Of a stretch of 64,000 nucleotides of DNA, positions 26,263 to 35,400 are shown piece by piece. Below the pieces are notes generated by a model. That model ran no database searches and was not told the origin of the DNA. It was given only the letters and a program-made list of their open reading frames with translations. The stretch covers positions 372,001 to 436,000 of the forward strand of contig NZ_JAKCFA010000004.1 of NCBI RefSeq assembly GCF_024198215.1, given 5' to 3'. Every line of letters starts with the position of its first letter. Position 1 is the first letter of the stretch. The position numbers were made by a program, and so were the translations under genes. This DNA is from Myxococcus qinghaiensis (GTDB taxonomy: Bacteria > Myxococcota > Myxococcia > Myxococcales > Myxococcaceae).

Positions 26263-27014
26263 AGCGCATTGTCGCACTCGTCGCAGTCCTGGTGTCCTTC
26301 ACCGCTGTCGCCTACGTGCTGCCGGGGGGCTCCATCCTCCGGCGCATGGTGGGCGAGCGAGATGAACTCAAGCTCTCTGGTCTGCGGGTGGAAGGCTCGC
26401 TCAGCTTCAGTGGCTCCGCGGTGAAGGAGGCGGGCGCGGCGCTGGGCGCGGCGACGGACCGTCCCGACCTGCAGGGAGATGGCGTGCTGTACCTGCGCGT
26501 GCCGGGCCGCTGCCGCTTCGAGGCCTCGGTGCCGGATGGCAACGCGCGCACCGCCGTGGTGCAGGTGGCGGGGCGTCGTCGGCTGGAGGGCAATGACATC
26601 CCCTCGCTCTCCGTGCTCGTCGCGCAGGTGTGCCCCCTCTTCGCCATGGGCGGAGGGCCGGTGCAGCAGCTCAAGGAGTCGGTGCAGCAGTACCTCCAGG
26701 GGCTGGGTGTCGACACGACTCGCACGGGGCTGGCGCGCTTCGGTGGAGAGGTCGCGTACGTGCTCGGCGACCAGGCCGAGGGGCGCTCCCAGTTCTGGGT
26801 GTACAAGGACTCCTTCCGCCCCGCGCGGCTGCGCTACACGGACTCCGCGAAGGTCGCGTGGGACGTGCGCTTCCTGGACTACAACTCGCCCGCGGTGGGT
26901 GAGGCGATGCCGCGCAGCATCGAGGTGTGGCGTGGAGACCAGCGCGTCGTGCGCTTCACCGCGCTGAAGGGCGACACCCGGGCCACGCTGGCCGACAAGC
27001 TCTTCACGCCGTAG
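26259..27014 (+). CDS. Exported protein coupled to galU, unknown function
   Basis: This 251-residue protein starts at a GTG overlapping the galU stop (GTGA). The N-terminus (MKRIVALVAVLVSFTAVAYV) is a signal peptide or N-terminal anchor. The mature region has strands such as LSGLRVEGSLSFSG, GVLYLRVPGRCRFEASV, AVVQVAGRR and RSQFWVYKDSFRPARLRY, reminiscent of the LolA-like half-barrel fold (an impression only). Tight coupling to GalU suggests a role in envelope polysaccharide or lipid handling. The stop codon directly abuts the stop of the convergent GNAT gene with no base between. Confidence 0.75.
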   Translation: MKRIVALVAVLVSFTAVAYVLPGGSILRRMVGERDELKLSGLRVEGSLSFSGSAVKEAGAALGAATDRPDLQGDGVLYLRVPGRCRFEASVPDGNARTAVVQVAGRRRLEGNDIPSLSVLVAQVCPLFAMGGGPVQQLKESVQQYLQGLGVDTTRTGLARFGGEVAYVLGDQAEGRSQFWVYKDSFRPARLRYTDSAKVAWDVRFLDYNSPAVGEAMPRSIEVWRGDQRVVRFTALKGDTRATLADKLFTP

Positions 27015-27674
27015 TCACCCGGGCACCGTCGTGCGCTCCGGCCCCGCGTCGGAGCGCGCCTCGGCGGGCCGCCACATGAACCACTGGGGCGGTCCGCCGT
27101 CGAAGCACGGCTCGGTGCGCTCAAGCTCGAAGCCGAAGCCCGCATACCAGTCGCGGTTGGACGCCTTGGCCGTCTCCAGGAAGCACGGCGCGCGCGTCTG
27201 CTCGGCCAGGGCCAGGCCCGCGCGCAGCAGCCTCACGCCCAGGCCGCGCCCCTGGTGTGCCGGGTCCACGGCGATGGTGGCCAGGTACCAGTGCGCGGGC
27301 GTGTGCGGGTGGTAGCGCTCGAGCCTCGCCAGCGCCTGGAGCGCCAGCCGCGCGCGTCCCGGGAAGTAACGCAGGCCCGCCCAGACGGTGGGCAGGAATC
27401 CCGCCTGTCTGCCGAGTGACTGCGGAAACGCTCCGGGCCGCAGCCACGCCGCCACCCCCGTCAGTCGTCCATCCTCGACGGTGGCGTGCACCACGCCGTG
27501 CTCCAGGCAGTCGCGCACGGTGGCCAGGTAGAAGGCCGACGCCACATGCGCGCGCTGCTCCGAGGGGCCCGGAAAGAGCTCCGCGAGGAAGGGGTAGTCG
27601 TCGAAGGCCCGCGCGCACATCGGGCCCACCTGCTCCAACAGCTCCAGCCCCAGGTCCTGGACGCTCACCGTCAT
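27015..27674 (-). CDS. GNAT-family N-acetyltransferase
   Basis: This is a 219-residue protein of the GNAT fold. The acetyl-CoA-binding motif A is clear: YLATIAVDPAHQGRGLGVRLLRAGL (Q/R-x-x-G-x-G/A form QGRGLG), followed by CFLETAKASNRDWYAGFGFE, the typical beta5-alpha4 region. An N-terminal helix pair (MCARAFDDYPFLAELFP) precedes. Substrate unknown. Its stop codon is immediately next to that of the galU-linked gene, so the two transcripts share no intergenic terminator. Confidence 0.87.
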   Translation of the reverse strand: MTVSVQDLGLELLEQVGPMCARAFDDYPFLAELFPGPSEQRAHVASAFYLATVRDCLEHGVVHATVEDGRLTGVAAWLRPGAFPQSLGRQAGFLPTVWAGLRYFPGRARLALQALARLERYHPHTPAHWYLATIAVDPAHQGRGLGVRLLRAGLALAEQTRAPCFLETAKASNRDWYAGFGFELERTEPCFDGGPPQWFMWRPAEARSDAGPERTTVPG

Positions 27675-27922
27675 GGGGACGCGACTGTAGTCGGCCTCCG
27701 GCGGGCCGCGCGCGCCTCGGCATTAATCCCCATCAATGCGCCACCTGGGGAGCAGCGGACTCTACCTGTCAGAGGTCCCTGTTTCGTCTCCCACCCCAAG
27801 GAGTCCCCGATGGCCTGGCTCGACAGCAAGATTCGCTCTGGTGGTCTGGTGCAGCCCCAACCCCTGAAGGTCGAGTCGCCTCCGCCCCTCCGCCTCCGCC
27901 GCCTCTCGCGCCGCCGACGGGC

Positions 27923-29278
27923 ATGTCGACGAAGGACGAGTTCGTCGCCGCCAGCGCGCCCAAGCCGGGCATGCCCGCGCTCGGCGTCGTCGCGGGGCCG
28001 CCTCCGGCGCAGGACCTCATCCAGCAGGAGGCCCAGGCGGTGGCGGAGTCCTTCCGCACGGGCGGCGCCTCCGCGGCGGCTCAGAAGCTCCAGGAGCTGG
28101 TGAGCCAGCACCACGGAGACCCGGCGACGGGCGCGGACCCCACGTACGCGGACAAGCTCCTCCAGGCGGCGCAGCCGACGCTGGACCAGGTGAGCCAGGT
28201 CCTCGGGCACCGGGCTGGCAACGACGTGGACGACGACACGAAGGACGCGTTCGGAAAGAAGAACGTCACGCGCGACACGCTGACGGCGCTGGCCGCCGTC
28301 GCGGAGAAGGCGGGCCCCGAGGCCCTGAAGTCCCTGGGCAAGACGCTCGCGACGGGGCTGCCCGACAACGGTCAGCTCAACCAGTTCGACGACGTGCTCA
28401 AGTCCCTGAAGAAGGACCAGGCGGTGGGCGTGGCCAGGCTGGGCGGCGCCACCGTGACGGAGCTCCAGGGCCTGGGCAAGCAGCAGGCCGCGAAGGAGCT
28501 GTCCAAGGACCATGACGCCATCGACTACGGCGGACGGTGGAAGCCCGGCCAGCCCCTGTCCGAGGCGAAGAACGCCCACCTGACCAACACGCAGGAGCAG
28601 CTCGCCGACGCGGTGAACAGCGACCACAACTGGTTCGAGGGCGACGTCCAGCTCAACTCGGACGGCGTCCTGGAGATGAGCCATGGCGAGGGCGGCAACC
28701 AGCTCTCGCTCAAGGACTGGCTCGCGAAGGGCAAGCAGCTGGGGGTGGGCATGAAGCTCGACATCAAGTTCGACGACCCCAAGGTCGAGGACCCCGCGAA
28801 GCAGAAGGCGGCCTTCGAGGAGATGCTCAAGCTGGCGAAGGAGTCGGGGATTCCGGACGAGCGGCTGATGTTCAACGTGGGCATCGGCGAGACGAAGCAG
28901 TTCGGCTCCACCATCCGCGAGCTGTTCCCCAACGCCACGCTGGCCGTCAATCCCTCCAACGGTGACGGCAAGCTCAACGAGGCGGAGGCGAAGGAGATGA
29001 TTGCCGTCGCCGAGCAGGCGGGCCCCGGGCCGGTGACGTACGTCGTGAACTACGACAGCATCACCCACGAGCGGTATGCGAAGAACGAGGAGATAGACGC
29101 GTCCCTCAAGCTGCTGGAGGAGAAGGGGAGCGTCTCGGTCTGGAACTCGTACCAGCACCCCGGCAAGAGTCCGGTGGGCGACCCCAAGCAGGCCACCGAA
29201 GAGCTGCGGGAGCGCGGCGTGACAGGGGTGGTCGACCTGCGCAAGTCGCCCTGGTACACGCGCCTCGCCGAATACTGA
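27923..29278 (+). CDS. GDPD/Menorin (FAM151)-like phosphodiesterase-fold protein, N-terminus frameshifted
   Basis: The intact frame from the ATG at 27923 gives 451 residues. A helical N-terminal half is followed by a PI-PLC/GDPD-type TIM-barrel segment: NTQEQLADAVNSDHNWFEGD, VQLNSDGVLEMSH, GVGMKLDIKF, LMFNVGIGET, then GVTGVVDLRKSPWY. The E-G-D and S-H residues and the late DLR fit the GDPD/Menorin (DUF2181) family, so phosphodiester or related hydrolysis is possible but unproven. The natural start is probably the ATG at 27810 (AAGGAG six bases before), encoding MAWLDSKIRSGGLVQPQPLK; that frame breaks in a Pro-coding C-rich tract near 27885-27888 and would rejoin this frame with one extra base. 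See the finding for this locus. No signal peptide. Confidence 0.78.
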   Translation: MSTKDEFVAASAPKPGMPALGVVAGPPPAQDLIQQEAQAVAESFRTGGASAAAQKLQELVSQHHGDPATGADPTYADKLLQAAQPTLDQVSQVLGHRAGNDVDDDTKDAFGKKNVTRDTLTALAAVAEKAGPEALKSLGKTLATGLPDNGQLNQFDDVLKSLKKDQAVGVARLGGATVTELQGLGKQQAAKELSKDHDAIDYGGRWKPGQPLSEAKNAHLTNTQEQLADAVNSDHNWFEGDVQLNSDGVLEMSHGEGGNQLSLKDWLAKGKQLGVGMKLDIKFDDPKVEDPAKQKAAFEEMLKLAKESGIPDERLMFNVGIGETKQFGSTIRELFPNATLAVNPSNGDGKLNEAEAKEMIAVAEQAGPGPVTYVVNYDSITHERYAKNEEIDASLKLLEEKGSVSVWNSYQHPGKSPVGDPKQATEELRERGVTGVVDLRKSPWYTRLAEY

Positions 29279-29323
29279 CCCGCGTCGTCCTGTCGTCGGG
29301 CGCACGCCGTCGAGCCGACGCCC

Positions 29324-29875
29324 ATGCCTCCTTCCGACTCCCAGTCCCGCGTCGCGGTGCTCCTCGCCACCCAGGAGGACGGCGCGCGGTTCGCCGCGCT
29401 CGAGCGGGCCTCCGGTGAGCTGTTCCGTCAGCTCGACGACCTGGCCTGGATTGCCGACGACGACGTCATGGAGGAGGCCGACCACCGCCCGCACATCCTC
29501 GCGGGCACGGTATGGGTGGCCCGGGACGAGGACGCGGGCGTCGTGGGCTTCCTCACCGCTCAGGCGGTGGGCTCCGCGCTGCACGTCTGGCAGATGGCGG
29601 TGCACCCCTCGCATCAGCGGCGAGGCCTGGGCCGTGCGTTGCTTCGGGCCGCCGCCGCGCATGCTCGCGAGGCGGGCCTGTCCACCCTCACCCTGACCAC
29701 CTTCCGCGACGTGCCGTGGAATGAGCCCTTCTATGTCGGGCTCGGGTTCACCCGCATTCCGGATGACGCGCTGGATGCTCGGCTCCGCGAGGTGCTGGAG
29801 CACGAAGCGCGCGCGGGTCTGCCGCGAGAGCGGCGCTGTGCGCTGTGGATGGACCCGCGAGCGATGGTGGGCTGA
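29324..29875 (+). CDS. GNAT-family N-acetyltransferase
   Basis: This is a 183-residue GNAT protein. Motif A reads HVWQMAVHPSHQRRGLGRALLRAA with the pyrophosphate-binding QRRGLG, and the C-terminal half has LSTLTLTTFRDVPWNEPFYVGLGF, where the Tyr near 145 is at the usual general-acid position. The N-terminal region (FRQLDDLAWIADDDVMEEADH) would line the acceptor site. Acceptor unknown; small polyamine, antibiotic or protein N-terminus are all possible in this family. It lies 45 bp after the phosphodiesterase gene and may share its transcript. Confidence 0.85.
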   Translation: MPPSDSQSRVAVLLATQEDGARFAALERASGELFRQLDDLAWIADDDVMEEADHRPHILAGTVWVARDEDAGVVGFLTAQAVGSALHVWQMAVHPSHQRRGLGRALLRAAAAHAREAGLSTLTLTTFRDVPWNEPFYVGLGFTRIPDDALDARLREVLEHEARAGLPRERRCALWMDPRAMVG

Positions 29876-30057
29876 GTCGAACGTCCGCCCGGATGGGTGA
29901 CGTGCGAGCGGGCACTCCCACGGGGTGGGGAGGGTGGATGCGCGCGCCGCACGCGACAGGACGTGGACCGGAGGGCGGGGCCATGTCAGACAGTCCTGGC
30001 ACTGTGGTTCCCGGTAGCAGGACGGACGGGGCAGGGGCGGTGGTTGAAGGGAGTGCC

Positions 30058-32451
30058 ATGGAACAGCGACCCTTGTGGGACGAGCCGACGGAGAGCGTGG
30101 CGGACACCCCCTCCACCACGGGTTCCATGCAGGTGCGCACCTCGGGTGCGAGGCGCCGCCGGGAACTGTCCCCGCCGGTACAGGCCGCTACAGTGGCGCC
30201 CGCGTTGAGCGAGAGTCCTCCCGTCCTGGCGTCCGTCGCCGTGGCCCGCCCCGTCCGGGGTGAGTTCACCTATTCCGTGCCGGAGGCCCTCCTGGGCCAC
30301 CTGGCGCCGGGGCAGCGCGTGCTGGTGCCCTTCGGCCGAGGCACCGCGCTGGGCTTCTACCTGGGGCCCGCGAACAAGCCGCTGGGAGAGAAGGTCCGGC
30401 TCAAGCCCATCCAGCGCGTGCTGGAGGACTCGCCCTCCCTGCCCAAGGACCTCATCGCGCTGTTGCGCTTCGCCGCCGAGCACTACCGCTATCCGCTGGG
30501 CGAGGTCATCCGAGGCGCCATGCCTCCCGGATTGTCGAAGCCGGTGGACGAGAAGGAAGCGAAGCCGGACGTGCAGCAGTTCGCGGTGGCGCTGGTGAGC
30601 GAGGTGCCTCCGGCGCTCGCTCGCGCGCATGCGCAGTCCGCGGTGCTCGCGTATCTGCTGGCCGTGGGAGGCAGCGCTCCGCTGGAGGAGGTGAGCCACG
30701 CCATCCCTGGCGCGCGTGAGCTCTTGAAGAACCTGGCCAAGAAGGGGCTGGTGCGCATCGACGAGAAGAAGCTGGAGGCGGGAGTGAAGGAGGGCCTGAT
30801 TCAAGGCCGGCCGGACCGCCTCACGCTGGAGCAGGACGCGGCGGGCATCGAGCTGCGCGCGGCGCTGGACACAGGGGTGTTCCAGCCGTTCCTGCTCCAC
30901 GGCGTCACGGGCAGCGGGAAGACGGAGGTGTACCTCCGCGCGGCGGAGCATGCGCTGTCGCTGGGCAAGGGCAGCCTCATCCTCGTGCCGGAAATCGCGC
31001 TGACGCCGCAGCTGGTGGGGCGCTTCCGCAGTCGCTTCGGCGCGGAAGTCGCCGTGCTGCACTCGGGGCTGAAAGACAGGGAGCGGCTGTTCCACTGGCA
31101 GGCGCTGCGTCGGGGCGAGGTGAAGATTGCCGTCGGCGTGCGCTCGGCGGTGTTCGCCCCGGTGGAGAACCTGGGGCTCATCGTCGTGGACGAGGAGCAT
31201 GACCCCTCGTTCAAGCAGGACGACAGCCTGCGCTACCAGGCGCGTGATTTGGCGGTGGTGCGCGGCAAGCAGGCCGGGGCGGTGGTGGTGTTGGGCTCGG
31301 CCACGCCAGCGCTGGAGACGCTGGAGAACGTGAAGCGCGGGCGCTACCGGCTGCTGGAACTCAAGCGTCGGGTGGATGACCGGCCCATGCCCACCATCGA
31401 GCTGGTGGACCTGCGTCAGGAGCGGCCTCGCGACGGCATGGTGACGGAGGAGGCGCCCATCCTGAGTCCGCCACTGCTGGCGGCCATGGAGGAGACGCTG
31501 GGGCGTGGCCAGCAGGTCATCCTCTTCCTCAACCGACGAGGGCACAGCACGGTGCTGCTGTGCGAGGTGTGTGGGCTGTCGCTCAAGTGCAGCGCGTGCG
31601 ACGTATGCCTGACGCACCACCGCTCGCAGAACCGGGTGGTGTGCCACTACTGCGGGCTGGCGATGCCGGTGCCGGACCGCTGCCTGGAGTGCACGGGCCC
31701 CATGCTGAAATTGGGCATCGGCACGGAGCGGGTGGAGGCGGAGGTCCTGGAGCGCATCCCCACGGCGCGGGTGGCGCGGCTGGACAGGGACTCGGCGACG
31801 AGCGCGGAGCGGCTGACGGAGATGCTGGCGTCGTTCGCCCGTCGGGAGCTGGACGTGCTGGTGGGCACGCAGATGGTGGCCAAGGGGCATGACTTCCCGG
31901 GCGTGACGCTGGTGTGTGTCGTCATGGCGGACACCTCCCTGGCGATTCCCGACTTTCGAGCCTCCGAGCGGACCTTCCACCTGTTGACCCAGGTGTCCGG
32001 GCGCGCGGGGCGAGGCAAGGACCCGGGGCGGGTGCTGGTGCAGACCTACAACCCGGACGCGGAGCCGGTGAAGCGGGTGCTGGCCCATGACTTCGATGGG
32101 TTCGCCCAGCAGGAGCTGGAGTGGCGCAGGGCGTTGGCATATCCGCCCTTCGCGAGGATGGCGTCCATCCGGCTGGAGGGCGAGCACCCGGAGCAGACGG
32201 CGAGCGTGGCCCGGCACCTGGGGAACCTCGTGTCCAAGAACATGCCCCCGGCATCGGCGGGGGTGCGGCTGTTGGGGCCGGCCCTGGCGCCCATCTCCAA
32301 AATCCGGGGCAAGACGCGCTGGCAGTTGCTCTTGAAGGGGCCGACGCATGTGGCGCTTGCCCCACTGCTCGCCAGGGTGGAGGCGGCCCTGGTGGACGTT
32401 CCGTCCGCGGTGAAGGTCGTGATCGACGTGGATCCGGGGGCCATGCTGTAG
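30058..32451 (+). CDS. priA: Primosomal protein N', replication restart helicase
   Basis: This is a 797-residue superfamily 2 helicase. The N-terminal DNA-binding domain (VARPVRGEFTYSVPEALLGH, GQRVLVPFGRG) is followed by Walker A GVTGSGKTEV (about 281-290), DEEH (about 378) and GSATP. The zinc-binding cysteines (CEVCG, CSACDVC, CHYCG, CLEC; about 502-548) are present, as are LVGTQMVAKGHDFP, QVSGRAGRG and the C-terminal domain. PriA binds forked DNA and reloads DnaB at stalled forks. The ATG at 30058 follows GGGAG and begins good codon usage; an ATG at 29983 with GGAGG would add 25 residues of poor GC3. About 70 residues before the PriA core are Ser/Pro-rich and disordered. Confidence 0.95.
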   Translation: MEQRPLWDEPTESVADTPSTTGSMQVRTSGARRRRELSPPVQAATVAPALSESPPVLASVAVARPVRGEFTYSVPEALLGHLAPGQRVLVPFGRGTALGFYLGPANKPLGEKVRLKPIQRVLEDSPSLPKDLIALLRFAAEHYRYPLGEVIRGAMPPGLSKPVDEKEAKPDVQQFAVALVSEVPPALARAHAQSAVLAYLLAVGGSAPLEEVSHAIPGARELLKNLAKKGLVRIDEKKLEAGVKEGLIQGRPDRLTLEQDAAGIELRAALDTGVFQPFLLHGVTGSGKTEVYLRAAEHALSLGKGSLILVPEIALTPQLVGRFRSRFGAEVAVLHSGLKDRERLFHWQALRRGEVKIAVGVRSAVFAPVENLGLIVVDEEHDPSFKQDDSLRYQARDLAVVRGKQAGAVVVLGSATPALETLENVKRGRYRLLELKRRVDDRPMPTIELVDLRQERPRDGMVTEEAPILSPPLLAAMEETLGRGQQVILFLNRRGHSTVLLCEVCGLSLKCSACDVCLTHHRSQNRVVCHYCGLAMPVPDRCLECTGPMLKLGIGTERVEAEVLERIPTARVARLDRDSATSAERLTEMLASFARRELDVLVGTQMVAKGHDFPGVTLVCVVMADTSLAIPDFRASERTFHLLTQVSGRAGRGKDPGRVLVQTYNPDAEPVKRVLAHDFDGFAQQELEWRRALAYPPFARMASIRLEGEHPEQTASVARHLGNLVSKNMPPASAGVRLLGPALAPISKIRGKTRWQLLLKGPTHVALAPLLARVEAALVDVPSAVKVVIDVDPGAML

Positions 32452-32466
32452 ACTCGGTGCCCCCCC

Positions 32467-35400
32467 ATGGGCGCACCGGTCCTCCTCGTCCACGACGACA
32501 TCGCCACCATCGCCGCAGTGCGGCGTCTGCTCACCCGTAACGGGCACGAGGTCATCCTCGCGACTTCCGCCGCGGATGCGCTCATCGCCTACGGGCATCA
32601 CCTGCCGGCGCTCATCGTGCTGGCCCCTGGCGTGGAGAGTGGCCGGGGGCGTCTTGTGTTGGAGGAATTGCTTCAGCATCCGGACGGGAAGGCGGCCCGG
32701 GTGTTGCTGCTGGGCGAGGCCATCGAGGGGTTCAGCGCGCCGGTGACGCCGCTGCCCCTGGATGGGACGAGCTTCGTGGCGCAGGTGGACTCGCTCATCC
32801 GCGCGCCGCCGGAGGCGGACGCGTGGCATGTGCTGGAGAACCGGAGCCTGCCGGGAGTCCGAGGGGAAGGGGCGGGAGGCGGGGAGGGCGCGGAGGCGTG
32901 GCACGCGACGGGGCCTGGGGCCGTGGGTGGGGACCCGGCGCTGGCGAATGCGCTGTTCGGGGATCTGGCGCCGCTGCACCAGACGGACTGGGAGCTGGCG
33001 GCGATGACGCGCGAGGAGCGGTCCGCGCGCGCCGAGGAGCAGGCGCATCGCTCGACGCTCGACGTGCGGGCGACGCTGGAGCAGGCGAACCAGGAGGTGG
33101 AGGCCGCGGCGATGGCGTCCATCCAATCCGCGCGAGGAGGCGAGGACTGGGGCGCGGCCGTGGCGGGTGGCGATGGCGAGGCCTTCGACGGGGGCGCGCT
33201 GTCGGCGGGCGAGGTGTTCAGGGCGGAGGGCGATGAGGCGAGCGCTTCCGCTGGAGCCGAAGGGTACGAGGCGGGTGCCGCCGCCGAAGGGTACGTGTCG
33301 AGTCCCCACGCTGGAGTTGTCGCTGACGGGTATGAAGCCAGCGCCAACGCGGGTGCCGGCACGGAAGGGTACGACCCCAGCGCTTACGCTGGAGCTGAGG
33401 GGTATGAGGCTCCTGCCGGCGATGGAACCGCAGCGGGCGGCCATGACGCCAGCGCCTACGGTGACGGTTACGCATCAGGTGCGGAGGGTTACTCAGCCGA
33501 CACCCACGAGGGCGCTGACACCGGGTACGACGCAGGCGCGTACGCCGAAGGGACTGCACCCGGCTACGAAGCCTCGGACCTCGCGACAGGCGCCGAGCCC
33601 TACGGTGCGGAAGGCTACGACGCGGGCTCGCACGGTGGCGACGCACTGACGGGATACGACTCCGCGGGCTCGGACCTCCATGGCGCGGAGGGCTCCGCGA
33701 CAGGTGACTCCGAGGACGGAACCGCGAACTTCGCCGAGGGCCTGCCGACGCCCACGGCGCTCGGCCCCGACGCGCTGGGCCTGGTGGGTGGCCCGGATGT
33801 CGACGGCTCCGCGACGGATGCGCTGGATGAAGCGGCGATGGACGCGGCGTATGGGACTGATGACTCGACGACGGGATGGGGCACCTCCGAGAGTGCCTCG
33901 CGCGAAGTCGCGACGTCCCCTGGGCTCGCGGGATGGGGAGGCCAGTCCGCGCAGGCGAGTGGTGCGACTCCCGGGAGCCTGGACGATGCGTTCTCCCAGG
34001 GTTTCGCGAGCGCGGTGACAGGTGAAGTGAGTCCGGGAGGCGTGAGTGGTCCTCCCACGGTCCTGTATGGCGTGAATGCTCCGGAGGCTGGGGCGCCGAC
34101 GGAATGGACTGGGGCTCCGTCTGAGGAGGAAGGTGCCGTCGAGCCCTCGCCGCCGGTGGGGGGGCTCGCCTGGACGGAGGAGCCGGTTTCACGGCCCACG
34201 GCGGTGGCGCCGCGGCTTGGAGAGGACGGGTTCTTCGACGTCGACACGCCGGTGTCCTCGCAGGGGGATGCGCTCTCCGCGGCGGAAGCGGAGCTGGCCG
34301 CAATGCGTGATGGGGGCGCAAGGCCATCCGCGCCGCTCGAGTCATCTCCGTGGACGGAGCTGCCACCAGACCCCGAGGTCGAGAACTCCCTGAGGGAGCC
34401 CCCGGAAGAGGCCGCGCGGCCGTCCGAAGCGACTGGTGCCGAAGCCGAGTCCACTTCCAGCGACCTGTCAGAAGAAGAAAGCCTGCCTGCCTCTCCCTGG
34501 GACGTGTTGGAGGCGGAGCTTCAGGCCAAGGTTCGGCAGGATGACTCCGAGGGAACGTCATCGGAATCGCCCGCGAGCAGTGTTGGCGCGGACTGGTTCG
34601 ACTCGGAGCCAGGTGGGGCCGAGGCTGCCGCGGACACGGTGGCAACGAATGCTCCCGTGGACTCCGCCACGAGCGATGCGGCAGCGAACGCGCACCCCGC
34701 GCAAGCTCAAGTCGATGTCACCAACGAGGCGACGGACTGGTCCGATGCGGAGCCCGGCGCCGAAGCAACGAGCGCGGATGCTGCGTCGAACGAGTTCCAC
34801 GCTGAGCCAGCCACCAGGGCATCCAGCGACAACGAGACGACGGACTGGTCCGGCGCGGAGCCCGGTACCGAAGAAGCGTCGCCCGCAAACGAGGCGGCGG
34901 ACTGGTCTGGCACGCAGCCCGGCACCGAAGAAGCGTCGCTCGCAAACGAGGCGACCGACTGGTCCGGTGCGGAGCCCAGCACCGGAGAAGCGTCGCTCGC
35001 GAACGATGCGACCGACTGGTCCGGCGCGGCTCCAGGGGCCGAAGAGCCAGGTACGGACGAGACGACGGACTGGTCCGGCGCGGAGCCCGGCACCGAAGCG
35101 CCAGGCACGGACGAGACGACGGACTGGTCCGGCGCGGAGCCTGAAGCAGAAGCCCCTCGTGCGGAAACAGACGGGTCTGGCGCGCAGCAAGGCGAGGATT
35201 CGCCGAGCGCGAACGATGAGACGGACTGGTCTGGCGCGGAGCCGGATGTCGCTGCTTCTGGCGCGAACGATGAGACGGACTGGTCCAGCACGGAGCAAGG
35301 CGCGGAAGCATCGAGCGCGAACGATGAGACGGACTGGTCCGGCGCGCAGCAAGGCACCGAGCTGCCTGGTCCGGACGTAGCCGGAGGCTGGTTCGACTCG

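Noticed and set aside
29983-30057. Longer PriA start at 29983
   Set aside because: A ribosome site exists, but the 25 extra codons have poor G/C third positions compared with the rest; the ATG at 30058 also has a good site. Not fully excluded.
29986-33444. 1152-codon open frame antisense to priA and the giant gene
   Set aside because: It has Arg/His/Gln-rich composition and no motif, and it crosses two well-supported genes on the other strand.
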